DNA of 25,874 nt from JADJTT01 sp049306275 (GCA_049306275.1 JBAQQB010000185.1:1-25874), one strand, 5' to 3'; positions 6,556 to 14,684 are shown, counted from the stretch's first letter. Translations and numbers: made by a program. Notes: a model not told the origin generated them from the letters alone.

Positions 6556-9351
6556 TTCTCCTTTTTTGCTCACAGGAAAGCCCGGAACGGCAAACCTCAT
6601 AACTGGAGGACGAGGCGGAAGCCGATGTAATTGTTGCGGTACTCCGGCCAGCTGAAGGTGGGGGAGGTTCGCGACGCGGCAGCCCTCGGCGTAGCCGTAC
6701 CAGCTGCCGCCGCGGTACACGCGGTCAACGCCCTGATCAGGCCCTCTGTAATCCGGTGGAATAGTATCCGGATAGCTGCCATACAAATCCTCACACCACT
6801 CCCAGACATTCCCGCTCATGTCGTATAACCTTAGGTTATTTGGCTGCCTGGTTTTTACCGGATTGGTCCGGTCACTGTTCTTAGAATACCAGCCCACCAA
6901 TTCCAAAGAATCACTTCCCGCATATTCAAAGCGCTCATTCCTGATTCCACCTCGGGCAGCGAACTCCCACTCGACTTCACTGGGGAGACGGTAACCCTTG
7001 GCAGAAGTGATGACGCTTGCTCTCCAATGTCTTTGATTATCTGAGCTATTCTCATTAATATCATAAACGGCATTCATGCTGAATTTTTCACTGAGCCAGT
7101 TAGCGTAAAGTGCCGCGTCATACCAGGACACGTAGATAACCGGATCGTCCCCTCTGACATCCCCCCAGGATTTATAATGAAAATTGCCGATAGAAAGACC
7201 GACGGCGGAGCAATACAGCGCAAACTGCCACATCGTGGTCTCCGTTTCTGCGATCTTGAAAGTACTCACTTTCGTTGGAATACGGCCATCGCCGATCTCT
7301 GCATCACCTCCCTGCACGAGGATCATATGGGGGTAATAACGGTACATCAAGGTATCTCTCCATCTGCTCAATATGGGGATGGCCAGCAGGTCATCGAGCG
7401 AAGTTCCTGCCGTTTTACCAACCAGACGGGCGGCCAGGTCAAGCGGGGAGCGAGCCAGGTCAATTTGGCCGCTTTCCTCATAGAAAAACGCGATTTCCAG
7501 CAGTGCTTTGGCCACATCTGCCTTTTCCTCTCCGATTGCAGCGGCGTCTCTGAGTTTTTGCATGGCTTCCGGGTAACGGAGATGATAAAAATCCTTCCTG
7601 GTATCTTTCAGGATGCCCTTGACGACGAGGATAGATTTGGACTTCACTTCGAGCAAGGCTGCCAGGGCTTTTTGGCGTTCCCTTTCGGCCACGTCGCGCT
7701 CGGAACGGGCGATACTGTCCGATTGTTCAGCAAGCAAGCGGCGTATTTCAGCGGTGTCCAACGCAGCAACCAGAGCTTGCTGTGCGGAATCCAGTTTTGC
7801 ATTCGACCGTTGCAGATCGGCCGATTTGGCCAGGGCAGACTGTTCGGCCTTAGTTGCCTGTTGCTGTTTAAAAAAGGCGAAAACGCCGGAGGCGATCGCC
7901 AAAATGGCCACTGCAGCAACGATACGGGTAAAGAAGGTCTGACGCTTTCGGGCATGCTCTTCTGTCGCCAGTTTTTCTTCCGCAAGACGCAGTTCCCGCT
8001 CGGTGCGTTCTTTTTCTGCCTTCTCTTTTCGTTCGGCCTCCAACCGGCTGTTTTCCAAAAATGCCAATTGCTCAGGCTCCAAAGCCAGTTTGGGCAGAAA
8101 TGGCTCGATGCGGGCCAGCTGGCCGGGATCGAAGTAATAGCGTTTGCCCTCGGCTGACTCCTGGTGTTCTTTCACCCCGATCTCGATGCGCTGGCGAATG
8201 TCGCTCAATTGCCGCTGTTCCACGGTGCGCTGCTGGTCGATCAGGGCAGCGAGCTTGTCGTGAGCCACTTCAAAAGCATCGTCAGATCGGCGCAGGATGC
8301 GGCTCCTTTCCAATTCAAGCACGCAATCGGAAAGAAAAGCAGGGGGGAGGTTGAAAAGGGCTCTCGCAACTTTCGAGCTCAAACTCAGGCTGCCATCGGA
8401 GGCCACATCATAGCTAACGGGTATCTTGGTGCCTTCCCTCGACACGAACTCGTTGAGCACCTGCGAAACGGCGTCTTCAGGCAAAAGAGCAAAAGCTGGC
8501 GTTTTTCCGCGCAAAATCCTGTCTATTGCCTTTTTCTGGTTCTCCAAAAACCGCCCAAGGGCATCGGTGATCTTGCCGACATTCTTGATAGCCGCATCGG
8601 TAAACCGGGCGGGTTGGTCTTCCATTCCTCGCGTTGCTTCTTCAAAAAGCATTTGCAGGTAGACCTGAACGTAGGGCATGTCGATTGGCCGGTTATCGGC
8701 CAGGATATTGTTGAGAATAAGATCAGGTGACCGGCGGGCATCGTCGAAACCTATGCCGAATACCCGGCACGACCCCGTGATGACCGCATGCAACTGCTCC
8801 CTGCCCATCGGCTCTACGCGCAGCTTGCGATGGTAAAGATCCGGGATGGTCTTTTCAAACTGGTTGAGATGGCCGAAATAATCCTCCCGGATGATGAACA
8901 AGATGCGGCAGGGCAGTTCGGCCTCGTTCAGCTCCGCGATGGTGTCGTAAAAAGTACGCTGTTCTGTAGGGCCCCCGAGAATGAACAGTTCCTCAAACTG
9001 ATCGAAAATGAGATAAACCGGCCTCAGGTAGCGGGTAAAAAGGCTCTCAATGGAGGAGGGAATATCCTCGATTTCTTTCTTTCCCAAGGTCTTGGCCAGT
9101 TCGCGACGCAGAGAAGCATTGAGGTCTTCCCCGCGACGTACAAAAAGCGGCAGCCAATCGGAACCACCGAAGCGGTTGGCCAGGCCACACTGCACCAGGC
9201 TGGTCTTGCCCGAACCGGAAGGACCATACACAAAAGTGAGGCGATTTTTTGTGACCAGATTGTAGAGCTCGCGGGTTTCCTCCTTTCGGCCGAAAAAGGC
9301 CTCAATATCCTGCAATTCGAAAGGATCGAGGAATTTGAATGGGCTTTTCAT
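6541..9351 (-). CDS. STAND-type NTPase with TM segment and DGR-diversified FGE/C-type-lectin-fold domain; C-terminus frameshifted
   Basis: Inferred to be the switch and sensor of a CHAT-linked conflict system. Domains from the start at 9351 (936 aa as read): P-loop NTPase near residues 15-370, with Walker A GPSGSGKTS (43-51) and Walker B VYLIFDQFEE (112-121); charged coiled coil 430-470; one hydrophobic segment 475-494; second coiled coil 500-570; FGE-sulfatase domain from about 673, with RLPSEVEWEFAARGG, NVWEWCED and YRGGSW. The VR forms the end of the FGE domain. The frame leaves the FGE sequence after CRVAN and runs to 6541. Deleting one base restores SWPEYRNNYIGFRLVLQL and a stop at 6597, giving 917 aa. 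The start at 9351 overlaps the CHAT stop (ATGA). A start at 9378 is possible. The FGE domain may face the opposite side of the membrane from the NTPase. Confidence 0.88.
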   Translation of the reverse strand: MKSPFKFLDPFELQDIEAFFGRKEETRELYNLVTKNRLTFVYGPSGSGKTSLVQCGLANRFGGSDWLPLFVRRGEDLNASLRRELAKTLGKKEIEDIPSSIESLFTRYLRPVYLIFDQFEELFILGGPTEQRTFYDTIAELNEAELPCRILFIIREDYFGHLNQFEKTIPDLYHRKLRVEPMGREQLHAVITGSCRVFGIGFDDARRSPDLILNNILADNRPIDMPYVQVYLQMLFEEATRGMEDQPARFTDAAIKNVGKITDALGRFLENQKKAIDRILRGKTPAFALLPEDAVSQVLNEFVSREGTKIPVSYDVASDGSLSLSSKVARALFNLPPAFLSDCVLELERSRILRRSDDAFEVAHDKLAALIDQQRTVEQRQLSDIRQRIEIGVKEHQESAEGKRYYFDPGQLARIEPFLPKLALEPEQLAFLENSRLEAERKEKAEKERTERELRLAEEKLATEEHARKRQTFFTRIVAAVAILAIASGVFAFFKQQQATKAEQSALAKSADLQRSNAKLDSAQQALVAALDTAEIRRLLAEQSDSIARSERDVAERERQKALAALLEVKSKSILVVKGILKDTRKDFYHLRYPEAMQKLRDAAAIGEEKADVAKALLEIAFFYEESGQIDLARSPLDLAARLVGKTAGTSLDDLLAIPILSRWRDTLMYRYYPHMILVQGGDAEIGDGRIPTKVSTFKIAETETTMWQFALYCSAVGLSIGNFHYKSWGDVRGDDPVIYVSWYDAALYANWLSEKFSMNAVYDINENSSDNQRHWRASVITSAKGYRLPSEVEWEFAARGGIRNERFEYAGSDSLELVGWYSKNSDRTNPVKTRQPNNLRLYDMSGNVWEWCEDLYGSYPDTIPPDYRGPDQGVDRVYRGGSWYGYAEGCRVANLPHLQLAGVPQQLHRLPPRPPVMRFAVPGFPVSKKGEGIPE
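6568..6591 (+). repeat. VR-flanking arm of the inverted repeat shared with the TR flank
   Basis: Read on the plus strand: GCTCACAGGAAAGCC, then CGGAACGGC. It is 11 nt past the VR end and is the inverted counterpart of 4877-4899. It occupies the place where characterised DGRs carry a target-recognition hairpin, but only a very short self-stem is possible here. Confidence 0.7.
6603..6734 (-). other. DGR variable repeat (VR) in the FGE-domain gene
   Basis: A 132-nt segment at the 3' end of the STAND-FGE gene. Compared with the TR (minus strand), changes are GAT AAC to GTT GAC, AAC to TAC, AAC AAC AAC to TAC GGC TAC, AAC to GGC, AAC to TAC and AAC to TAC: 6 A-to-T and 5 A-to-G, with none at C, G or T. 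The encoded residues (V, D, Y, Y/G/Y, G, Y, Y) are typical DGR outcomes at Asn codons. One segment differs in length, 16 nt at 6652-6667 against 12 nt at TR 4948-4959, and shifts the frame. The last 25 nt are invariant. Confidence 0.95.
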
Positions 9352-11108
9352 GACCGGGAGGCTTTTTGGTTCAGGCAAACGGTGTCGTAGAAAACGGAGA
9401 ACTGTTCCATGGCCAGAGCGAATTTGCTGACCTTTTTCTTATCCAGAAATTCCTCATCGTCTAGCCGTATCACATCCCCCTCCGGATCGTTGACGAACTT
9501 ATAGACCAAATGAACACTGCCATCTTCTCCTCGTTCCCGGAATGAAAAAAAATACAATTTGGACAGGGAGGTATCGGGTACTTTCTCGAAAGTGTTCTCA
9601 TCCAGAATAAATGGAGAAAGGTTGAGAAATTTCCCGCTTTTGCCATCTCCCACCCGGAGCAATACGACCGAGCGGTTGTCCATAAAATCCGATTGCCTCC
9701 GGAATTCCTTATCGTAGTACCCCAGGGTGCCGTGCCATTTTACCACCATGTGCTCGAATTGCGCCTCCGGGGTGTGACGGTATTTCTGAACATTGATATT
9801 CCGCACGGTGGCGAGGATGTATTTGCCCAGAAAGCCCAGTTTTTCAAAAACAGAGGCTAGTTCTTTCTCAGCGCGGGCGCATAGCTCCGGCATATCCGCC
9901 ATGGAAGCCGAGCCGCGAAGCCGGCCCAGGTTGTCGAGAAAAAAACAAGCGTTTTTGACCTTTTCATCATTAAAAAAAGACTCGCGCAAGTGGGCATATT
10001 CCTCCACGAAAGGAATCTCCAACGCTTCTCCCAGTCTCCGGAGCACGGAAAAGTAGTCGAAGCTGCGGCGTTCTTCAGCGGAAAGACTGAGATAAAGCTC
10101 CAATTCCGGAAATTGATCAAAAGATCTGTCTGCATCTTCCGGATGAGACAAGGAGGCATCCCAGAGTTGGGCCAGTAATACAAAAACCAGAAAGTCCATA
10201 CTAATCTGGTAGGTTTGTGCCAACTGCGCCAGGCGTTCCGGGCTGGGTTCGCCGATGGGATTAGGTGTTCCAGGTAAAGAGGGCATCACGAGTTTGCGAA
10301 GATGCTCGCTGATGGGCGCGGGAATCGCCCTCAAAATGGCGTTGACGATCTCATCCGTCCGTTCGTCAAGCGCCACGTCATCGGCATGGAACTGGATCAA
10401 GTGCTCATTGGCATCTTTAAAAGTTTCATAGAGCGTTTCGAGCAGGTGTTCGTTGGGTTTGGCATCTCCCTTCACCTGCTGGACGCTCCGTGACGGCAAT
10501 TTCCACCCATGCTCATCCTGTTTGGCCGGATTAGGAAAGATGCCCCACAGCGATTCGTCTGGATCGTAACCAGACAAATCAAATCCCCTGTGCACCCTAA
10601 TTTCCTGGCGTGCCAGGGTTTCTCCTATCCCCTGCTCGAATGATTCTCCGATAGTCAAGCCGGTCTCAAGCGCTTGAAAAAGCCTGCTGGAAAAGCGGGT
10701 TGCCGCTTCATCGTTTACCGGTGCGCTCGTTGCAATCACAACCGGCACGCCAACCTTGTGCAGGTCTACGACCTGCCCTGCCGTACTGCACCCGTTGAGA
10801 ATGACGACTTTCAAATGAGGGCATTGGCCCAGGAGATGAGCAATTCCTGCGGCGCGACTGTCTCCATCCTCTGTGAGTAACCGGTCGCGACCAGCATGCC
10901 CGCTGTAGAGAAACAAGGAAAGGCTATCCCTGAAGAGTGTGAGATAATAGGCAATATCATCCAGTGTCGCATGGCTGAGCGACTTCGCCAGGAAGTGCTG
11001 CTTCAGCAACCTGGGCGCCAGGGTGCGATCAATAGAAATATACTCATCTACCAGCGTTTGAAGCGGTTGAGTCCGGTGGTTGGAAAAAGCGAGGAGAAGG
11101 GTGTCCAT
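9348..11108 (-). CDS. CHAT-domain caspase-like protease
   Basis: A 586-aa protein, the likely effector of the system. CHAT proteases are clan CD cysteine peptidases related to caspases and separase. The N-terminal half (about 1-195) is the CHAT domain: FLYSGHAGRDRL gives the catalytic His71, and VVILNGCSTAGQV gives the catalytic Cys107, followed by VPVVIATSAPV. The C-terminal half (about 200-586) is mostly helical with a late beta-rich part (VVLLRVGDGKSGKFLNLSPF) and is not recognised; it may couple to the NTPase or recognise substrate. It is the first gene of the operon, and its stop overlaps the NTPase start by 4 nt, so the two are probably made in fixed proportion. In related systems a STAND protein gates the CHAT protease, and the targets here are unknown. 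Confidence 0.88.
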   Translation of the reverse strand: MDTLLLAFSNHRTQPLQTLVDEYISIDRTLAPRLLKQHFLAKSLSHATLDDIAYYLTLFRDSLSLFLYSGHAGRDRLLTEDGDSRAAGIAHLLGQCPHLKVVILNGCSTAGQVVDLHKVGVPVVIATSAPVNDEAATRFSSRLFQALETGLTIGESFEQGIGETLARQEIRVHRGFDLSGYDPDESLWGIFPNPAKQDEHGWKLPSRSVQQVKGDAKPNEHLLETLYETFKDANEHLIQFHADDVALDERTDEIVNAILRAIPAPISEHLRKLVMPSLPGTPNPIGEPSPERLAQLAQTYQISMDFLVFVLLAQLWDASLSHPEDADRSFDQFPELELYLSLSAEERRSFDYFSVLRRLGEALEIPFVEEYAHLRESFFNDEKVKNACFFLDNLGRLRGSASMADMPELCARAEKELASVFEKLGFLGKYILATVRNINVQKYRHTPEAQFEHMVVKWHGTLGYYDKEFRRQSDFMDNRSVVLLRVGDGKSGKFLNLSPFILDENTFEKVPDTSLSKLYFFSFRERGEDGSVHLVYKFVNDPEGDVIRLDDEEFLDKKKVSKFALAMEQFSVFYDTVCLNQKASRS

Positions 11109-11131
11109 TGGCGTATAGGGTCAAATTTTCT

Positions 11132-11162
11132 CCAAAATACAAACAACCCATATACCTGACAA
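11132..11162 (-). promoter_or_regulatory. candidate promoter of the CHAT-STAND-DGR operon
   Basis: On the minus strand TTG (11162-11160) is followed after 20 nt by TATTTTGG (11139-11132). This is one mismatch from the Bacteroidota -7 element TAnnTTTG at normal spacing. It lies 24 nt before the CHAT start. AACAACCC words of the intergenic repeat family overlap the element. Confidence 0.4.
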
Positions 11163-11236
11163 CCCAAAATTCCAATTATCCAATTACGGAACCGAATCGC
11201 CTCCAACATTGTTAAAAATGGTATTATTTTCCGGAT

Positions 11237-11593
11237 ATGCCTGAATTTCACATCGTAGGCCTAAGAACGCACAGCTTGTACATGAAATACAAGCGGTATT
11301 TCACCTCCCGCCGTGCGGCGTTCCGGGCAGCCAAACGCGATGCGGGGATACCAATGAACCAGCACCCGGAAAAGGTTGTGAGGCCGCGAACCCCGGAAGG
11401 AACCAACTACGAGATTGATGATAGGAACGTTAGATTGTATGTTTTTTTTATCTTTATAGGTGCGGTATTCATTGAGGTACACATCCGGGAGGACAAGCCG
11501 GACAAAAGGCTCGGCCAACCGAAACACTTCAATGCGGGTAATCCGCCAGACAAATTGAAGGAACATTATTTCTGGAACGACGATGAGAGTTAG
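11237..11593 (+). CDS. small protein resembling a polymorphic-toxin nuclease module
   Basis: A 118-aa protein. The stretch RAAFRAAKRDAGIPMNQHP, followed by ID-RNVRLYVFF, a hydrophobic strand, then IREDKP, PKHFNAG and KLKEHYF, recalls modules found at the C-termini of Bacteroidota polymorphic toxins (HNH/endonuclease VII-like). I recognise this from memory of the motif and cannot name the family. Here it is free-standing with no delivery domain or signal peptide, so it could be an orphan toxin tip, a toxin-antitoxin component or a recombination remnant. A start at the internal Met16 (MKYKRYF) is equally possible. It overlaps the next gene by 11 nt and is divergent from the CHAT operon. Confidence 0.65.
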   Translation: MPEFHIVGLRTHSLYMKYKRYFTSRRAAFRAAKRDAGIPMNQHPEKVVRPRTPEGTNYEIDDRNVRLYVFFIFIGAVFIEVHIREDKPDKRLGQPKHFNAGNPPDKLKEHYFWNDDES

Positions 11594-12272
11594 CAAAGAT
11601 TCAAATATTACCCAAACCCGCTGGATGGAGTTCTATTCCAACGGTGATCTGACGCCCGCTCAAACCACCAGATTGGAGCAATTCCAGCGCATCGTCTTCA
11701 CCTTCGAAGAATTTGCCACGCAAAAGGCCTGGGACTTTTTCAAGGATGCCGTTCTGCAACTGCTACCGGCATTTGACCTGTACATGGTTTTCTCCGAAAC
11801 CCTCCCCCAGAAGAAGACCCGGGTGCGGTCGCACAAAAAAATGTTCTACCCTGTTCGGGATGCAGTCGCTCCCAACGACCGGTTTGACGCCGAGGTCGAT
11901 ACCGGCGAAGATCAGTCCGTTCTCACCGGCGCCATCAGGCTAAGCCCCTCCAATCTTGATTTTTGCGTTGACAACCTGATAAACTCAACCCTTCAATTCA
12001 CCTATGTCGTAAGGAAAGAAACCTCCTTCACTCACTTTGATTGGGATGTTATTTTGAAAGACATGGTTGATGAGAGTATTCGCAGCGGCAGGATGCTCTC
12101 CCCCAACATCCCCAAAATCCTGTTGAGATATGCCGGCGAAGATCGCGCCCTCATCCTCCTGAAAAATACGGGCAGGGACGAGCAAACGGTGCAGTTTTTC
12201 GTGCAGGATGAAGGAGTGCGGAGTGTTTTGGCCCGTTTGGAGGCCAGCTATCGGGCAGAGGTAGAGAATTAG
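11583..12272 (+). CDS. uncharacterised protein, possible partner or immunity protein
   Basis: A 229-aa soluble protein with no signal peptide or membrane segment and no motif I recognise. It is rich in Phe and acidic residues, with predicted helices at the N-terminus (LTPAQTTRLEQFQRIVFTFE) and strand-like text in the middle (QFTYVVRKETSFTHFDWDVI). Its start overlaps the end of the toxin-like gene by 11 nt, so they form an operon. In polymorphic-toxin loci the gene right after a toxin module commonly encodes the immunity protein, and that position is the only reason for suggesting this role. It could equally be an unrelated accessory protein. Confidence 0.7.
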   Translation: MRVSKDSNITQTRWMEFYSNGDLTPAQTTRLEQFQRIVFTFEEFATQKAWDFFKDAVLQLLPAFDLYMVFSETLPQKKTRVRSHKKMFYPVRDAVAPNDRFDAEVDTGEDQSVLTGAIRLSPSNLDFCVDNLINSTLQFTYVVRKETSFTHFDWDVILKDMVDESIRSGRMLSPNIPKILLRYAGEDRALILLKNTGRDEQTVQFFVQDEGVRSVLARLEASYRAEVEN

Positions 12273-12512
12273 TTAATCCTCCGGCCTTAGCCGGTTTGCC
12301 GTCAAGAAACCGGCTGGAGTGAAGCCCCACTCGATGGCCCGGCTCCTGCGGATACGATGCAGGCTGGCTACTGTTTGAGCAAAACCAGTGCGGCGCCTCC
12401 CTTCAACAGTCCGTGCGAGTTTAGCCAGCCCGGCGAAATGAAAGCCGGTTTTAGGCAAAGCGGCGAAAGCCTTGTTTTTTTGGTACTTTTTCAACAAGGA
12501 AAAAGTACACAT
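12273..12512. other. 240-nt convergent intergenic region with hairpin and repeat-like sequence
   Basis: A perfect 9-bp stem AGCCGGTTT (12289-12297) with AAACCGGCT (12307-12315) and a 9-nt loop lies just after the stop of the 229-aa gene and may end its transcript. The rest is open on the minus strand for 79 codons, with an Arg/Ala-rich translation (KYQKNKAFAALPKTGFHFAG) that looks like non-coding repeat text and not a protein. I recall similar sequence in other Bacteroidota intergenic regions, but there is no second copy in this window. No supported gene was seen. Confidence 0.45.
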
Positions 12513-14684
12513 CTACACCAACCGCTCCAACACCCCCCTAACATTCCCCACCCCCACAATCTGAAACCGCGCCGCCGTCTTGGCGATGCCTACCTTGATG
12601 GTGTAGGCCTTGGGCGGCATCACCTTGAAGGTGTCTTCGTCGGTGTGGTCGTCGCCGATGGCCATGATGAAATCCCAGTCGCGCTCGGCGAGCCAGTGGA
12701 GCATGGCTTTGCCTTTGTTGACGCCCGCGTTTTTGATCTCCACCACCTTGTTGCCTTCCAGCACCTGCAGGTCGAGGTTGGCGGTGAGGTAGAGCAGGGT
12801 GTCGCGGAACTCTCGCACCCGCTTCTCGCCCAGGTCCTTGTCGGTCATGCGGTAGTGCCAGGCCAGGGAGAACTGTTTTTCTTCGATGAATGAACCCGGC
12901 GTGCGCTCCACCATGTTGTCGAGCACCGGACGGATGTCTTTTTTCCAGGCGTCGGCTACGCCGGAGGCGCCTTTCCACTTGCCGTTCATCTTTACCCACA
13001 CGCCGTGCTCGGCAGCCAGGTCGATGCCGGTGGGACTGAGCCACTTGTCCAAAGTCTCGCGGTCGCGGCCGCTGCTCACCACTACGTGGTTGCCCTCCTG
13101 ATCGTGCAGGCTGCGCAACAGGGCCAGCAGGGCCTCGTCGGGCACTACGGCGGCGGGGTCGGCTTGGAAATCCATTAATGTGCCGTCGTAGTCAAGCACG
13201 ATAAGGCGGTCTTTAGCCTGCTTGTAGAGCGTCACCAAACCCTGAATGTCCTGCTCTGTCAGGAGGTTGGTGCTCTCTCCTTTCTGTTCTTCCATAAGTC
13301 GCATTTGTTCGTTGATAAAATCTTCCGCCCAGTTCTTGACGTCGTATTTTTTGAGGCGCATCTGCATCTTTTCCAACCGCGCGCGCTGTTCGCCGTGTTC
13401 CATATCCAGGGCCCGCTTGAGGGCTTCGGCCATCTCGTTGATGTCCTGCGGGTTGACGATCAGGGCGTCGTAGAGCTCGTTGGCGGCGCCGGCCATTTCG
13501 CTCAAAATGAGCACCCCTTCCTTGCTCTCCTCCTTCGCGGCGATGTATTCCTTGGCCACGAGGTTCATGCCGTCGCGCAAGGGGGTGATCATGGCGATGT
13601 GGGCCACCTTGTACAGGGCCGAAAGTTCGGCAAAGTTAAGCGATCGGTAGAAATAGAGAATGGGGGTCCAGTCGAAAGTGCCGTACTGGCTGTTAAACTC
13701 GCCCACCAGGGTGTCGATCTCGGTCTTGAGGTCGCGGTACTGGTCTACGTTGGAGCGGGAGGGCACCACGATGAGCACAAAGCTCACCTTGGTCTTGTAT
13801 TCGGGGTATTTTTTGAGAAAACGCCCGAACACCTTGACGCGGTTGGGGATGCCCTTGGTGTAGTCGAGGCGGTCGATGGTGATGACCAGCTTGCGCCCCT
13901 GCGTCTGCTTGCGGATGCGCTCCATGCCCGATTTGGTCTCCTCCTCCACGTCGGGGAAGGCGTAATGGTCGTAGTCGATGCCCATGGGGAACACGTCGGT
14001 GTTGACCACGCGGTTGCCCACGGTCATTTTCCCGAAATAGTGTTCGTGGCCACCGATGCGATATGCCGCGCTGAGAAAATGCCGCATGTAGTCGAAAGTG
14101 TGAAAGCCGATCTGGTCAGCGCCCAGCATGCCGCGCAGCAACTGCTCGCGCCAGGGCAACATGCGGAAGAGTTCATAAGAGGGGAAAGGGATGTGGAGGA
14201 AAAAGCCTATGGAGATGCCGGGAAAAGCTTCGCGGATCATAGCGGGCAGCAGGAGCAGCTGGTAGTCGTGCACCCAGACGATATCGCCGGGCTCAATGGA
14301 CTCTATGACCACGTCGGCGAACTTCCGGTTCACGGCCTGATAGGCCTCCCAGTATTGGTCCTCGTAGGAGGTGAATTGGGGGAAATAGTGAAAATGCGGC
14401 CAGACGACCTTATTACTGAAACCTTCGTAGTACAGCTCGATGTCTTCTTCGCTCAGGAAAACGGGCACGAGGCCGTCCTTGCCCAGGTCGCGCTTCACCG
14501 ATTCGCGCTCCCACTCGTCGTCGAGGGCCTGCCCTGGCCACCCGATCCAGATCTTGTCGAGGGCTTCGTCGAGCGAGGCCAGCCCGGTGGCCAGGCCGCC
14601 GGCGCTAGGGTGGTAAATGAGTTCACCCGCCTTCTTGTTGACGGTGACGGGCAGCCGGTTGGAGATGATGATGAGTCGGGGCAT
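12513..14684 (-). CDS. otsAB: bifunctional trehalose-6-phosphate synthase/phosphatase
   Basis: A 723-aa fusion that makes trehalose from UDP-glucose and glucose 6-phosphate through trehalose 6-phosphate, for osmoprotection and desiccation tolerance in the cytosol. Residues 1-470 are a GT20 OtsA domain: SNRLPVTV at the N-terminus, WVHDYQLLLLP, FFLHIPFPS, RLDYTKGIPNR and PLRDGMNLVAKEY. From about 490 there is an OtsB HAD phosphatase: LDYDGTLMDF (near 495, nucleophile Asp) and GDDHTDEDTF (near 675). The fused order is common in Bacteroidota and eukaryotes. Active-site motifs of both halves look intact. It is monocistronic as far as seen, with a terminator hairpin between it and the upstream gene. 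Confidence 0.96.
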   Translation of the reverse strand: MPRLIIISNRLPVTVNKKAGELIYHPSAGGLATGLASLDEALDKIWIGWPGQALDDEWERESVKRDLGKDGLVPVFLSEEDIELYYEGFSNKVVWPHFHYFPQFTSYEDQYWEAYQAVNRKFADVVIESIEPGDIVWVHDYQLLLLPAMIREAFPGISIGFFLHIPFPSYELFRMLPWREQLLRGMLGADQIGFHTFDYMRHFLSAAYRIGGHEHYFGKMTVGNRVVNTDVFPMGIDYDHYAFPDVEEETKSGMERIRKQTQGRKLVITIDRLDYTKGIPNRVKVFGRFLKKYPEYKTKVSFVLIVVPSRSNVDQYRDLKTEIDTLVGEFNSQYGTFDWTPILYFYRSLNFAELSALYKVAHIAMITPLRDGMNLVAKEYIAAKEESKEGVLILSEMAGAANELYDALIVNPQDINEMAEALKRALDMEHGEQRARLEKMQMRLKKYDVKNWAEDFINEQMRLMEEQKGESTNLLTEQDIQGLVTLYKQAKDRLIVLDYDGTLMDFQADPAAVVPDEALLALLRSLHDQEGNHVVVSSGRDRETLDKWLSPTGIDLAAEHGVWVKMNGKWKGASGVADAWKKDIRPVLDNMVERTPGSFIEEKQFSLAWHYRMTDKDLGEKRVREFRDTLLYLTANLDLQVLEGNKVVEIKNAGVNKGKAMLHWLAERDWDFIMAIGDDHTDEDTFKVMPPKAYTIKVGIAKTAARFQIVGVGNVRGVLERLV

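Noticed and set aside
12273..12512. 79-codon minus-strand frame
   Set aside because: Composition and position suggest translated intergenic repeat; no initiation context and no recognisable domain.
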